A DNA stretch of 64,000 nt from JAKFDI01 sp044508835 (GTDB lineage: Bacteria; Pseudomonadota; Gammaproteobacteria; Burkholderiales; Burkholderiaceae_C). The notes under the pieces are model-generated. The model was not told the DNA's origin. It worked only from the letters and a program-made list of their open reading frames with translations, and did no database searches. How positions within the stretch are numbered: position 1 is the first letter of the stretch; every line of letters begins with the position of its first letter. The stretch spans positions 27,077-91,076 of the forward strand of contig JBIQHD010000019.1 in assembly GCA_044508835.1 (NCBI GenBank), written 5' to 3'. Below are positions 17,119 through 27,294 of the stretch, piece after piece. Made by a program: the position numbers and the translations under genes.

Positions 17119-18444
17119 TTATGCGTTGAGGAGGTCGGCGACCCAGGCGTCGACGTTGGCCAGCGGCAGGCTGCGCTGCGGCACCGACGGATCGCGCAGG
17201 TCCTTGAGCGAGACTTCGCCGCGCGCCACCTCGTCGGCGCCGAAGATGAGCGCATGCCGCGCGCCGCTCGCGCCGGCGCGCTTGAACTGCGACTTCATGC
17301 CGCCGCCGCCCGCGTGCATCAGCACCGAGACGCCGGCGCGGCGCAGTGCCTCGACGGCGACCATCGCCGGGACCAGCGCCTCGGCGCCGGGCAGGACGGC
17401 ATAGACCGCCGGCGCGCTGCTCGGCACGGGCACGGCCAGCTCCTGCAGCAGCAGCAGCAGGCGCTCGATGCCGAGGCCGAAGCCGACCGCCGGCGCGGGC
17501 TTGCCGCCGAGCTGCTCGATGAGGCCGTCGTAGCGCCCGCCGCCGCACACCGTGCCCTGCGAGCCGAGCTGGTCGGTCACCCACTCGAAGACGGTGAGGT
17601 TGTAGTAGTCCATGCCGCGCACGAGACGCGGGTTGACGCGGTATTCGAGGCCCGCGGCGTCGAGCACCGCGCGCACGGCGTCGAAGTGCGCCAGCGACGC
17701 TTCGCCCAGGAAGTCGATCAGCTTCGGCGCGGCCTCCACCACGGCCTGCATCGCCGGGTTCTTGGTGTCGAGGATGCGCAGCGGGTTGCTGTGCAGGCGC
17801 CGCCGGGCGTCTTCGTCCAGCACCCCGGCGTGCTGCTCGAAGTGGCGGATCAGCGCCTCGCGGTGCGCGCGGCGCTCCTCGGGCTGGCCGAGGCTGTTGA
17901 TCTCCAGGCGCACGTGCTTGCCCACCGCCAGGCCCAGCTCGCGCCAGAGGCTGCGCACCATGAGGATCATCTCGGCGTCGACGTCGGGCCCGGCGAAGCC
18001 GAGCGCCTCCACGTCGAGCTGGTGGAACTGGCGGTAGCGGCCCTTCTGCGGCCGCTCGTGACGGAACATCGGGCCCAGGGTCCAGATGCGCAGCGGCCCG
18101 TTGTAGAGCGCGTTGTGCTCGACCATGGCCCGCACGATGCCGGCGGTGGCCTCGGGGCGCAGCGTGAGCCGGTCGCCGTTCATCGAGTCGGTGAAGGAGT
18201 ACATCTCCTTCTCGACGATGTCGGTCACCTCGCCCAGGCCCCGCACGAAGAGCGCCGTCGGTTCGACGATGGGCGTGAGCAGGTACTGGTAGCCGTAGTT
18301 CGCGAGCACGCGGCGCACGGTGGCCTCGAACCAGGCCCAGATGGCGGAGTCCGGCAGCTTCTCGGTGCGCGGCACCGAGGGCGGCAGGATGTCGTTCATG
18401 CCCTTGACGGCTTGAAGGGCGGCGGGCTTGGGGTGGTCGGCCAT
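17119..18444 (-). CDS. hisS: Histidyl-tRNA synthetase
   Basis: Charges tRNA-His with histidine. The 441-residue protein begins with the KGMNDILPP segment typical of HisRS, has class II motif 2 in LTLRPEATAGIVRA followed by MFRHERPQKGRYRQFHQ, the histidine-binding LVRGMDYYNLTVFEW region, and motif 3 in AVGFGLGIERLLLLL. A complete C-terminal anticodon-binding domain is present, unlike in HisZ at 8593. It sits between ispG and the yfgM-like gene, the usual order. Confidence 0.97.
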   Translation of the reverse strand: MADHPKPAALQAVKGMNDILPPSVPRTEKLPDSAIWAWFEATVRRVLANYGYQYLLTPIVEPTALFVRGLGEVTDIVEKEMYSFTDSMNGDRLTLRPEATAGIVRAMVEHNALYNGPLRIWTLGPMFRHERPQKGRYRQFHQLDVEALGFAGPDVDAEMILMVRSLWRELGLAVGKHVRLEINSLGQPEERRAHREALIRHFEQHAGVLDEDARRRLHSNPLRILDTKNPAMQAVVEAAPKLIDFLGEASLAHFDAVRAVLDAAGLEYRVNPRLVRGMDYYNLTVFEWVTDQLGSQGTVCGGGRYDGLIEQLGGKPAPAVGFGLGIERLLLLLQELAVPVPSSAPAVYAVLPGAEALVPAMVAVEALRRAGVSVLMHAGGGGMKSQFKRAGASGARHALIFGADEVARGEVSLKDLRDPSVPQRSLPLANVDAWVADLLNA

Positions 18445-18495
18445 GTTCTCGTCTTCTTCGGCGCCGCCGCTGCGGCGGCGCGGGGGTGCGCGGGC

Positions 18496-19791
18496 TCAGG
18501 CCGGCGTCTTCTCGCCTGCGCCGAAGCGCTTCTCGATGTAGTCCTCGACCAGCGCCTGGAAATCCTGCGCGATGGTCGCGCCGCGCAGCGTGAGCGCCTT
18601 CTCGCCGTCGATGAACACCGGCGCGGCCGGCGCCTCGCCGGTGCCGGGCAGGCTGATGCCGATGTCGGCATGCTTGCTCTCGCCCGGGCCGTTGACGATG
18701 CAGCCCATCACGGCCACCTTCATCGCCTCGACGCCCGGATAGCGCGCGCGCCACACCGGCATCTGCGCGCGCAGGTAGTCGTCGATCTGCTTGGCGAGTT
18801 CCTGGAACGTGGTGCTGGTCGTGCGCCCGCAGCCGGGGCAGGCCGTCACGCTCGGGTTGAACGCGCGCAGCCCCAGGGCCTGCAGGATCTCGAGCGCCAC
18901 CACCACCTCCTGCGTGCGCGCCTCGCCGGGCTGGGGCGTGAGCGAGACGCGGATGGTGTCGCCGATGCCGTCCTGCAGCAGCAGCGACAGCGCGGCGGTG
19001 GAGGCGACCGTGCCCTTGGTGCCCATGCCGGCCTCGGTGAGGCCCAGGTGCAGGGCGTAGTCGCAGCGCGCGGCGAGCGCCCGGTACACGCTCACCAGGT
19101 CCTGCACGCCGGACATCTTGCACGACAGGATGATCTGCTCGCGCCGCAGGCCGATCTCCTCGGCGCGCCTGGCCGAGCCGATGGCCGAGGCGATGATGGC
19201 GCGGTACATGATCTGCTGCGGCTCGTAGGGCTCGGGCCGCCGGGCGTTCTCGTCCATCAGCTGCGCCAGCAGCTCCTGGTCGAGGCTGCCCCAGTTGACG
19301 CCGATGCGCACCGGCTTGTCGTACTTCGCCGCCACCTCGACCATCTGCGCGAACTGGCGGTCGTGCTTGTCGCCCTTGCCCACGTTGCCGGGGTTGATGC
19401 GGTACTTCGACAGCGCCTCGGCACAGGCCGGGTGCTCGCTCAGCAGCCGGTGGCCGTTGTAGTGGAAGTCGCCCACCAGCGGCACGTCGATGCCCATGCG
19501 GTCGAGCTGCGCGCGGATGTGCGGCACGGCCTCGGCGGCCTCGGGCGTGTTGACGGTGATGCGCACCATCTCGGAGCCGGCGATGGCCAGCTCCTTCACC
19601 TGGATCGCGGTGCCGATCGCGTCCACCGTGTCGGTATTCGTCATCGACTGCACGCGCACCGGCGCGTCGCCGCCGACCGTGACGAGGCGCGAGCCCCAGC
19701 GCACCTGCGCCTGCAGGCGCCGCCGCGGCGCGGGCCGGGCCGGCTCGACGAACTCGTCTTCCCGCAAGCGGATCTCGCCCATTGCGCTCAT
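18496..19791 (-). CDS. ispG: 4-hydroxy-3-methylbut-2-enyl diphosphate synthase (IspG)
   Basis: An iron-sulphur enzyme of the MEP isoprenoid pathway, converting ME-cPP to HMBPP. The 431-residue protein has an N-terminal TIM barrel (VRVQSMTNTDTVD) and a C-terminal domain with the cluster ligands in CPGCGRTTST and GCIVNGPGE. Betaproteobacterial IspG proteins of this size carry an internal insert, consistent with the length here. It provides precursors that could feed the hpnCDE squalene genes at 56416-59397. It lies 9 bases after the rodZ stop. Confidence 0.96.
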   Translation of the reverse strand: MSAMGEIRLREDEFVEPARPAPRRRLQAQVRWGSRLVTVGGDAPVRVQSMTNTDTVDAIGTAIQVKELAIAGSEMVRITVNTPEAAEAVPHIRAQLDRMGIDVPLVGDFHYNGHRLLSEHPACAEALSKYRINPGNVGKGDKHDRQFAQMVEVAAKYDKPVRIGVNWGSLDQELLAQLMDENARRPEPYEPQQIMYRAIIASAIGSARRAEEIGLRREQIILSCKMSGVQDLVSVYRALAARCDYALHLGLTEAGMGTKGTVASTAALSLLLQDGIGDTIRVSLTPQPGEARTQEVVVALEILQALGLRAFNPSVTACPGCGRTTSTTFQELAKQIDDYLRAQMPVWRARYPGVEAMKVAVMGCIVNGPGESKHADIGISLPGTGEAPAAPVFIDGEKALTLRGATIAQDFQALVEDYIEKRFGAGEKTPA

Positions 19792-19800
19792 TCCGGTCCC

Positions 19801-20697
19801 CTACTTCAGTTCGAGCCGTGCCACGTTGTCGCGCGTCGACGGCGCGAGGTCGACGGCCTGCCCGCGATACACCAGTTCGGTCTGCGCCGCATTGCCCACG
19901 CGCACCTTGAGGGGCGCCGCGCCGTCGAGCGCCAGGCTCTCGCCGGCCTTCAGCAGGCGCGACACCAGCACGGTGGACCGGGCATCGACCACTTCGACCC
20001 AGGACGTGGCATGGGCGCGCACGACCAGCGCCTGCGCCCCCGCGCCGGCGGCCGCCGGTGCAGGCGCGGGCGCCGCCTCGGCCACGGGCGGGGCGGAGGC
20101 GGCCGGCGCCGCGGGGACGGGCGCCGCCGCGGCATCGGGAGCCGGCGCCGCCGGCACGACGACCGGGGGCGGCACCTCGACCGGCGCCGCCACGATGCCC
20201 GCTTCCGGCGCGCTGGCCGCGGCCGCCGGGGCGTCGTCCGAACCCGAACCCAGGTCGGGCATCCATCCCTGCGGCCAGAAATAGACGATGACCGCGCCGA
20301 CGATCAGCAGCGCCGGCCCCCACACGGCCGGCGACGAGAAGACCGACGGGCCGCCGCCCTCGCCGCCGCGCCCGGGCGCATCGCGAAAGCGCGCGTTGAT
20401 GCCCTGGCTCACGTGCGCGAGCCGGTCGTCGACCTGGTGCTGCGGCAGCAGCGCCAGCACCGGCGCCGGGTCGATCTTGAGGCTGCGGCACACCGTCTGC
20501 GCCAGCGCGCGGGTGAAGGTGGCGTCCGGCAGGTCGTCGAAGCGGTCGGCTTCCAGCGCCTCGAGCTTGCGCTGCGACACCTTGATCGACGCGGCCAGCA
20601 CCGCGATGTGCAGGCCCTGCGCCTGCCGCGCCTCGCGCAGCAGCGCGCCGGCCGAAGCGGCGGGCTGCGGCTGCGCCGGACGCTCCGCCTCAGTCAT
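19801..20697 (-). CDS. rodZ: RodZ-like helix-turn-helix membrane protein
   Basis: RodZ links the MreB cytoskeleton to the cell-wall elongation machine. The 298-residue product shows all parts in order: an HTH_25 domain (about 14-80, LREARQAQGLHIAVLAASIKV), one membrane segment (about 125-141), a Pro/Ala-rich periplasmic linker (about 155-225) and a C-terminal DUF4115 beta domain (about 226-298). Its start overlaps the pilW stop by 8 bases. The position between ispG and pilW is conserved in this lineage. Confidence 0.92.
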   Translation of the reverse strand: MTEAERPAQPQPAASAGALLREARQAQGLHIAVLAASIKVSQRKLEALEADRFDDLPDATFTRALAQTVCRSLKIDPAPVLALLPQHQVDDRLAHVSQGINARFRDAPGRGGEGGGPSVFSSPAVWGPALLIVGAVIVYFWPQGWMPDLGSGSDDAPAAAASAPEAGIVAAPVEVPPPVVVPAAPAPDAAAAPVPAAPAASAPPVAEAAPAPAPAAAGAGAQALVVRAHATSWVEVVDARSTVLVSRLLKAGESLALDGAAPLKVRVGNAAQTELVYRGQAVDLAPSTRDNVARLELK

Positions 20698-21511
20698 TGA
20701 AACGCCCTTCGTTCAAGGCCGCCGTCTCGCGCGCATCGGGAAAACGGCTGCGCAGCCGGTAGCTGAGGTCGCGCACGGCTTCATCGTTGCCCAGGCGCCG
20801 CTCGATGCGCAGCGCCAGCCACAGCGTCTGCGCGTTGGCGACCTCGGGCATGTCGTTCACGCGCCGGATGTAGAAGCGCGCCCGCTCGTAGCCGCCGCGG
20901 CGGTACAGCACCTCGGAGAGGTTCACCGCGGCCACCGCGCTGCCGGGATTCATCTCGTACGCCCGCATCAGCGTCTGCTCCGCCGGCTCCCATGCGCCCC
21001 TGCGCGCCTGGCACACGCCCTTGGAGACGAGCGTGCGCTGCGCATCGCGGTACTGCGGCACGGCGAGCGCGCGGTCGAACATCGCGTCGGCCTCGTCGTA
21101 GCGCTGGCGCTGGCACATGTACCAGCCGTAGTTCTGCATCGCGTCGGCGTCGCGCGCGTCGAGCTGCAGCGCGCGGCGGAAGCTCTCCTCGGCCAGGGTC
21201 TCGTCGCCCAGGCTCGCGTAGATGAGCCCGCGCAGGTTGAAGGCGGCGCTCACGGTCGGGTCGGCGGCGATGGCGAGCTTCACCTCGTCGAGCGCGGTGG
21301 TCATCATCCCGCGGCCGAAATATGCGCTGGCGAGCTCCAGGCGCACCCTGGCGCGCTTGGTCGCATCGGATTCGTCGGAGGCGGTGATGCGGTCCGGCGT
21401 GGCCGTGCCGGCGCTTCTTCCGGCGCCGCCCGAGGCGGCGCAGCCGGCGAGCAGCACGGCCAGCACGAACGTCGTCGCCACGGACGCGGCCTTGCGAGCG
21501 GCCAGGGTCAT
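20690..21511 (-). CDS. pilW: Type IV pilus biogenesis lipoprotein PilW/PilF
   Basis: An outer-membrane TPR lipoprotein (PilF in Pseudomonas, PilW in Neisseria) needed to assemble the type IV pilus secretin. The 273-residue product has a signal peptide with lipobox LAGC (Cys24) and about six TPR repeats, for example LEEVKLAIAADPTVSAAFNL-like and DAMQNYGWYMCQRQRYDEA. The ATG overlaps the rlmN stop by one base (TGATG), and its stop overlaps rodZ by 8 bases. The rlmN-pilW-rodZ-ispG order is typical. Confidence 0.93.
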   Translation of the reverse strand: MTLAARKAASVATTFVLAVLLAGCAASGGAGRSAGTATPDRITASDESDATKRARVRLELASAYFGRGMMTTALDEVKLAIAADPTVSAAFNLRGLIYASLGDETLAEESFRRALQLDARDADAMQNYGWYMCQRQRYDEADAMFDRALAVPQYRDAQRTLVSKGVCQARRGAWEPAEQTLMRAYEMNPGSAVAAVNLSEVLYRRGGYERARFYIRRVNDMPEVANAQTLWLALRIERRLGNDEAVRDLSYRLRSRFPDARETAALNEGRFND

Positions 21512-22662
21512 CAGGAAGCCTCCCGTCGATGGGCGCCGGCGCGCGGGCTGGACACCGGCTGGATGGGAATGGGCGCGCGCGCCGACAGGCGCTCCTTCAC
21601 GCGGGTGCGGTCCTTCACGTCGCCGGCGAGCTGCCCGCAGGCCGCGTCGATGTCGTCGCCGCGCGTCTTGCGCACGGTGGTCACGTAGCCGGCGGCCTGC
21701 AGCACCGCGGCGAAGGCCTGCACCCGCTCGCGCGGCGAGCGCTTCAGGCCCGACTGCGGGAACGGGTTGAACGGGATCAGGTTGAACTTGCACGGCAACC
21801 GGCGGTGCAGGAGCGCTGCCAGCTCGCGCGCCTGCTCGGGCGAGTCGTTCACGCCGTCGAGCATGCAGTACTCGAAGGTGATGAAGTCGCGCGGCGCACG
21901 CTCGAGGTAGCGCGCGCAGGCGTCGAGCAGTTCGCCGATCGGGTACTTGCGGTTGAGCGGCACGAGGTCGTCGCGCAGCGCGTCCGTCGGCGCGTGCAGC
22001 GAGACGGCCAGCGCCACCGGGCAATCCTCGCGCAGGCGGTCGATCATCGGCACCACGCCGGAGGTCGAGACCGTGACGCGGCGCCTGGACAGGCCGTAGC
22101 CGTGGTCGTCGAGCATCACGCGCAGCGCCGGCACCAGCGCCGCGTAGTTCTGCAGCGGCTCGCCCATACCCATCATCACCACGTTGGTGATCGCGCGTTC
22201 GCCCTCGGCCAGGCCGAGGCGGCGGCGCAGGTGGTGCTCGGCATGCCACAGCTGGGCGACGATCTCGCCGGTGGTGAGGTTGCGGCTGAAGCCCTGGTGG
22301 CCGGTGGAGCAGAAGCGGCAGTTCACCGCGCAGCCGGCCTGGGACGAGATGCACAACGTGCCGCGGTCGTCCTCGGGGATGAAGACGGTCTCGACCGCGT
22401 CGCCGCCGCCCACGTCGAACAGCCACTTGACGGTGCCGTCGGCGGAGGTCTGCTCGCTCGCCACCGGCAACGGCGTGATCCGCGCGCAGCCGGCGAGCTT
22501 GTCGCGCAGCGAGCGGGCGAGGTCCGACATCTGCGAGAAGTCGGACGCGCCCTTCTGGTGGATCCAGCGGAACAGCTGGGTCGCGCGAAAGCGCTTCTCC
22601 CCGAGCTGCTCGCAGTAAGCCGTCAGCCCCTCGAGGTCGAGTTCAAGCAGGTTGACGGTCAT
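21511..22662 (-). CDS. rlmN: Dual-specificity 23S rRNA / tRNA adenine C2-methyltransferase RlmN
   Basis: A radical SAM enzyme that methylates C2 of A2503 in 23S rRNA and of A37 in some tRNAs. The CxxxCxxC cluster motif is Cys111, Cys115, Cys118 in CAVNCRFCSTGHQG. The C-terminal cysteine used in the methyl-transfer mechanism is present in RGDDIDAACGQL. The 383-residue length is normal. It follows ndk by 18 bases and overlaps pilW by one base. Confidence 0.96.
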   Translation of the reverse strand: MTVNLLELDLEGLTAYCEQLGEKRFRATQLFRWIHQKGASDFSQMSDLARSLRDKLAGCARITPLPVASEQTSADGTVKWLFDVGGGDAVETVFIPEDDRGTLCISSQAGCAVNCRFCSTGHQGFSRNLTTGEIVAQLWHAEHHLRRRLGLAEGERAITNVVMMGMGEPLQNYAALVPALRVMLDDHGYGLSRRRVTVSTSGVVPMIDRLREDCPVALAVSLHAPTDALRDDLVPLNRKYPIGELLDACARYLERAPRDFITFEYCMLDGVNDSPEQARELAALLHRRLPCKFNLIPFNPFPQSGLKRSPRERVQAFAAVLQAAGYVTTVRKTRGDDIDAACGQLAGDVKDRTRVKERLSARAPIPIQPVSSPRAGAHRREAS

Positions 22663-22680
22663 GCGGCCTGGCAGCCCGCG

Positions 22681-23106
22681 TCAGCGGCTGTAGACGTTCA
22701 TCGCCGGGAAGAAGAAGGCGATCTCGACGGCGGCGGTCTCCGCCGCATCGGAGCCGTGCACCGCGTTGGCGTCGATGCTGTCGGCGAAGTCGGCGCGGAT
22801 GGTGCCCTTGTCGGCCTTCTTCGGGTCGGTGGCGCCCATCAGCTCGCGGTTCTTGGCGATCGCGCCTTCGCCCTCGAGCACCTGGATCATCACCGGGCCG
22901 GAGATCATGAAGTCGACGAGGTCCTTGAAGAACGGGCGCGCCTTGTGCACGGCATAGAAGGCCTCGGCCTCGCCGCGCGACAGGTGGGCCATCTTGGCCG
23001 CCACGACCTTCAGCCCCGCGCCTTCGAAGCGCGCGTAGATCTGGCCGATGACGTTCTTCGCCACCGCGTCGGGTTTGATGATCGAAAGCGTGCGTTCGAG
23101 CGCCAT
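22681..23106 (-). CDS. ndk: Nucleoside diphosphate kinase
   Basis: Balances NTP pools by transferring phosphate between nucleotides through a phosphohistidine. The 141-residue protein begins MALERTLSIIKPDAVAKNVIG and contains the active-site motif NAVHGSDA (the phosphorylated His). The frame is open further upstream, but an AGGAGAG ribosome binding site precedes the ATG at 23106 and the family start fits. It heads the ndk-rlmN-pilW-rodZ-ispG-hisS series. Confidence 0.97.
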   Translation of the reverse strand: MALERTLSIIKPDAVAKNVIGQIYARFEGAGLKVVAAKMAHLSRGEAEAFYAVHKARPFFKDLVDFMISGPVMIQVLEGEGAIAKNRELMGATDPKKADKGTIRADFADSIDANAVHGSDAAETAAVEIAFFFPAMNVYSR

Positions 23107-23146
23107 GGAATTTCTCTCCTGAATCAATGATTTGGCAAAGCCTCGA

Positions 23147-23152
23147 ATTCTA
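23147..23152 (-). promoter_or_regulatory. Candidate -10 element of ndk
   Basis: The minus strand reads TAGAAT (one mismatch to TATAAT), with a predicted start near 23140 and a 34-base leader to ndk that carries an AGGAGAG ribosome binding site. The -35 is weak. Confidence 0.4.
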
Positions 23153-23234
23153 TCTGCGAGGCGTATCGGGATGCCGCTCGCGCAGCCCGCTCTTCCCGGC
23201 CGCAAGCCGATGGAGCCGGCGCGCGCGCCGAGGT

Positions 23235-25156
23235 TCAGCGTCCCTTGCGACCGCCGCCGCTGAAGCCGCCGCCGCCGCGGTTGCCACCCCGGTTCCCGCC
23301 GCCTCCGCCGCGCCCGCTCTTGCGGCGGAACGCATCGGCACCGAGGTAGCCGAGCGAGGTCTGCAGAGGATCCGGCTCGCGCGGGCCGCTGCCCTTCTTC
23401 GGCCGGTCGGGGGCGCTGCCGCCCGCGCCGAAGCCGCCGCCGCCCTGGCGGAAGCCGCGTCCGCCGGCGGGGCTGCGGGGGTTCTGGACGAAGCGCTTGT
23501 CGAAAGTCTGCTCCAGCGGGTTCGGGATGCGCGCCGGATCGAAATCGTCGTCCTCGTCGTGGTCGCGGTCACGGTCGGCGTCGACCCTGCCCTGCCCCGG
23601 CTCGAACCCGCGCTGCTGCCGCGGCGCCGGGCCGCGCGGGCCGTTGCCGTTGTTGCGGTCGCCGCGGCGCTTGTTGCGGCCGCGGTCGTTGCCGTGCCCC
23701 TCGTCGCGCGCTTCGCGCCCGCCCGCGCCGCCCGCCAGCTGGCGGATGACGCGCACGTCGGCCTCGCTCAGGTCGGCCCAGACGCCGCGCTTCAGGCCGA
23801 GCGGCAGCACCACGGTGCCGTAGCGGATGCGGATCAGCCGGCTCACGGTGAGGTCCACGGCGTCGAAGAGCTTGCGCACCTCGCGGTTGCGCCCTTCGGT
23901 GATGACCACGCGGTACCAGTGGTTCGCGCCTTCGCCGCCGCCGTCCTGGATGGAGCGGAAGCTCGCCGTCTGGCCGTCGATGTTCACGCCTTCGAGCAGC
24001 TGCGCCTTGGCCTCCTCGTCGAGCGTGCCCAGCACGCGCACGGCGTACTCGCGCTCCACGCCGAAGCGCGGATGCATCAGCTGGTTGGCCAGTTCGCCGG
24101 AGTTGGTGAACAGCAGCAGGCCTTCGGTGTTCAGGTCGAGGCGGCCGACCGACTGCCACTTGCCCTGCGCCAGGCGCGGCAGGCGGCGGAACACCGTCGG
24201 GCGGTGCTGCGGGTCGTCGTGCGTGACGACCTCGCCGGCGGGCTTGTGGTAGGCGATCACGCGCGGCGGCGGCGGCATGATGCGCACCTTCACCGGCTTG
24301 CCCTTGACCTTGATGTGGTCGCCGAACGAGATGCGCTGGCCGATGTGCGCCGGCTGCCCGTTCACCGAGATCTCGCCGTCGAGGATCATCTGCTCCATGT
24401 CGCGCCGCGAGCCGATGCCGGCCTGCGCGAGCACCTTGTGCAGCTTCGGCGCCTCCGGCTCGGGACGCAGCACGCGCTTCGGCGGCGCGGCCGGCTGCTC
24501 GGGCGGCGGCTCGACGGCCGCGTCGTATTCGCCGGAGACCACCTGCGCGAAGAGCTCGCCGGCCTCGGCCGGAATCACGAGCGCCGGCGCCTCGTCCGCC
24601 GGGGCCTCGCCCTCCGCGTCGGAGGCCTGGGCCGCGTCGGCGTCCGCCGGTTCGTCGCCCCATTCGCCCGGTGCGGCCCGCGGCCCGTCGCCGCGGCCGC
24701 GGCGGCGGTCACGCCGGTTGCGCCGGCGGCTGCGCTCGCCGGCCGGGCCGGCCTCGGGCCTCGGGGCGGCTTCACCGTCGCCAGGAGCATCACCGCCAGT
24801 GGCCGAGGGCGGCTCGGCGTTGGAGACGGCCGGCGCGGCCTCGGCCGCGGCGCCCTCGTTGGCGGGCGTGGGGGCGGGCGACGCCTGCGGCTCGGCCGGC
24901 ACCTGCGGCTCGGGCGCTGCCTCGGCGGCCTCCGCGCTCTTCGCCGGCGCACGGCGCCGGCGCGCCGGCTTGGGCGCGGCCTCTTCCGCCGGCGGTTCGC
25001 CGCCGTCCACCGCGGCAACGTCGGCCGCGGCCTCGGCGTCCGCCGGCGCCGCCTTCACCGTGCGCTTGCGGCGCGCCGGCTTGGCCGGTGCGGCGTCGTC
25101 GCCGGGCGGCGTCTGCACTTCACCGTCGGGCAGGGCAGCGTTGTCTTGGGGACCAT

Positions 25157-25160
<4 letters not shown>
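23235..25160 (-). CDS. rluB: 23S rRNA pseudouridine synthase RluB with long disordered tails
   Basis: RsuA/RluB family enzyme that makes a pseudouridine in 23S rRNA (position 2605 in E. coli). The core is at about 238-480: an S4 RNA-binding domain (KLHKVLAQAGIGSRRDMEQMI) and the synthase domain with catalytic Asp342 in GRLDLNTEG. Around it are a 235-residue Ala/Pro/Glu-rich, partly Arg-rich N-terminal extension and a 160-residue Arg/Gly/Asp-rich tail with RGG-like repeats, so the protein (641 residues) is more than twice the usual size. The ATG overlaps the scpB stop by four bases. Confidence 0.93.
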
Positions 25161-25984
<824 letters not shown>

Positions 25985-26257
25985 CGCTTCGTTCGGATCC
26001 TCGGCGGCGTCAGCCGGCGCAAATGGTCTGCGGTCTCTCGCATTCAGCCTGGCGGCACCACCTCACGATGGGGGCGCCGTGGTCGGTTGGCTGTGGGTCT
26101 GGCGGGTCGTCGCGTTCGCCGCGGGGAACCCGGTGCGGCCTCGTTGGCTCATGCCGCTCGGCACGTGCGGCCTGCTCGCACTGCCTGGCGTTCGGGGCGG
26201 ACGATCAACCGCCTGCCGGGCCAAGGCTCGCATTGTAGCGGAGCGCGGCCGCACCGA

Positions 26258-27253
26258 TCACCGCCCGGGCGCGATCCGCGCCCAGGCCGCGGCGAAGTCC
26301 GGCGGCGGGTCGGCGCGCAGCGCGATGCGCGTCGGCCGCGTCGGATGCGCGAACTCGAGCCGCATGGCATGCAGCGCCTGCCGGCCGAGGCCGAGCGCGG
26401 CCGCGCCGCCATAGACCGCGTCGGCCACCAGCGGATGCCCACGCGACGCCAGGTGCACCCGGATCTGGTGCGTGCGCCCGGTGTGCAAGGTGCAGTGCAC
26501 GGCACTGAAGCCCTCGGCCTGCGCGATGCGCTCGACGTCGGTCACGGCCGGCTTGCCCGACGCCACGACGGCCATGCGCACGCGCGACTGCGGATCGCGC
26601 CCGATCGGCGCCTCGATGCGCTGGCGCGCGGGCGAGAGCTCGCCGTGCACGATCGCCTGGTACTGCCGGTGCACCTCGCGCGCGGCGATGGCGCGCGCGA
26701 GGGCCGTCACGGCCTCGAGCGTCTTGCCCACCACCATCAGGCCGGAGGTGTCCTTGTCGAGGCGGTGCACGATGCCGGCCCGGGGAAGGCGTGCCGCGCC
26801 CGCGTGATGTGCGAGCAGCCCGTTGAGCAGCGTGCCCGACCAGTTGCCCGCCGCGGGGTGCACCACCAGCCCGGCGGGCTTGTCGACGACCAGCAGGTCG
26901 TCGTCCTCGTGGACGATGGCGAGCGGCACCGGCTCGGGCCGGAACGCCCGGCTCTCGGGCGTGGGCACCAGTTCCACCAACAGGCGCTGGCCGGAGCGCA
27001 CCTTGCGCGAGGGCGTCGTCTCGGCGCGCCCGTCGACCCACACATGGCCCTGCCCGATCAGGGCCTGAAGGTGGCTGCGGGAGAACTCGGGCGCCATCGC
27101 CACGACCGCCTTGTCCAGCCGGTTGCCGTGGTGGGCGGCCGGCACGGTGGTTTCGCGCCGTTCGGGCTCGTCCGCCCAGGGGCTGTCGGGCGCCTCGGCA
27201 TCGTCCGTCGCACCGCGGTCCGCCGGGGGGGCAACCCTATAATCCGGGCTCAT
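26258..27253 (-). CDS. rluD: 23S rRNA pseudouridine synthase RluD
   Basis: Makes pseudouridines 1911, 1915 and 1917 in helix 69 of 23S rRNA. The 331-residue protein has an N-terminal S4 domain (RSHLQALIGQGHVWVDGR) and the RluA-type synthase with catalytic Asp in IVHRLDKDTSG (about 163-173), plus the HTGRTHQIRVHLA motif. The first 40 residues are acidic and variable. It is divergent from bamD with only 41 bases between start codons, the common rluD/bamD arrangement. No strong ribosome binding site is seen. Confidence 0.95.
   Translation of the reverse strand: MSPDYRVAPPADRGATDDAEAPDSPWADEPERRETTVPAAHHGNRLDKAVVAMAPEFSRSHLQALIGQGHVWVDGRAETTPSRKVRSGQRLLVELVPTPESRAFRPEPVPLAIVHEDDDLLVVDKPAGLVVHPAAGNWSGTLLNGLLAHHAGAARLPRAGIVHRLDKDTSGLMVVGKTLEAVTALARAIAAREVHRQYQAIVHGELSPARQRIEAPIGRDPQSRVRMAVVASGKPAVTDVERIAQAEGFSAVHCTLHTGRTHQIRVHLASRGHPLVADAVYGGAAALGLGRQALHAMRLEFAHPTRPTRIALRADPPPDFAAAWARIAPGR
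27238..27243 (+). promoter_or_regulatory. -10 element for bamD
   Basis: A perfect TATAAT lies inside the first codons of the divergent rluD gene. The start would be near 27250, about 45 bases before bamD. No good -35 is seen in the GC-rich stretch 17 bases upstream, so the promoter may rely on the strong -10. Confidence 0.5.
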
Positions 27254-27294
27254 TTTTTCGATACGGCGGCACGGCGTGCTGCGGCCATCAGTTC

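Noticed and set aside
16855..20700. 1281-residue open frame on the plus strand across yfgM, hisS, ispG and rodZ
   Set aside because: It crosses four real minus-strand genes and is low-complexity; a shadow despite its length.
23235..23500. Gly/Arg-rich repeats considered as a possible DNA repeat array
   Set aside because: The repetitive DNA is explained by the RGG-like tail of RluB. Units are irregular and there are no equal spacers, so it is not a CRISPR or satellite.
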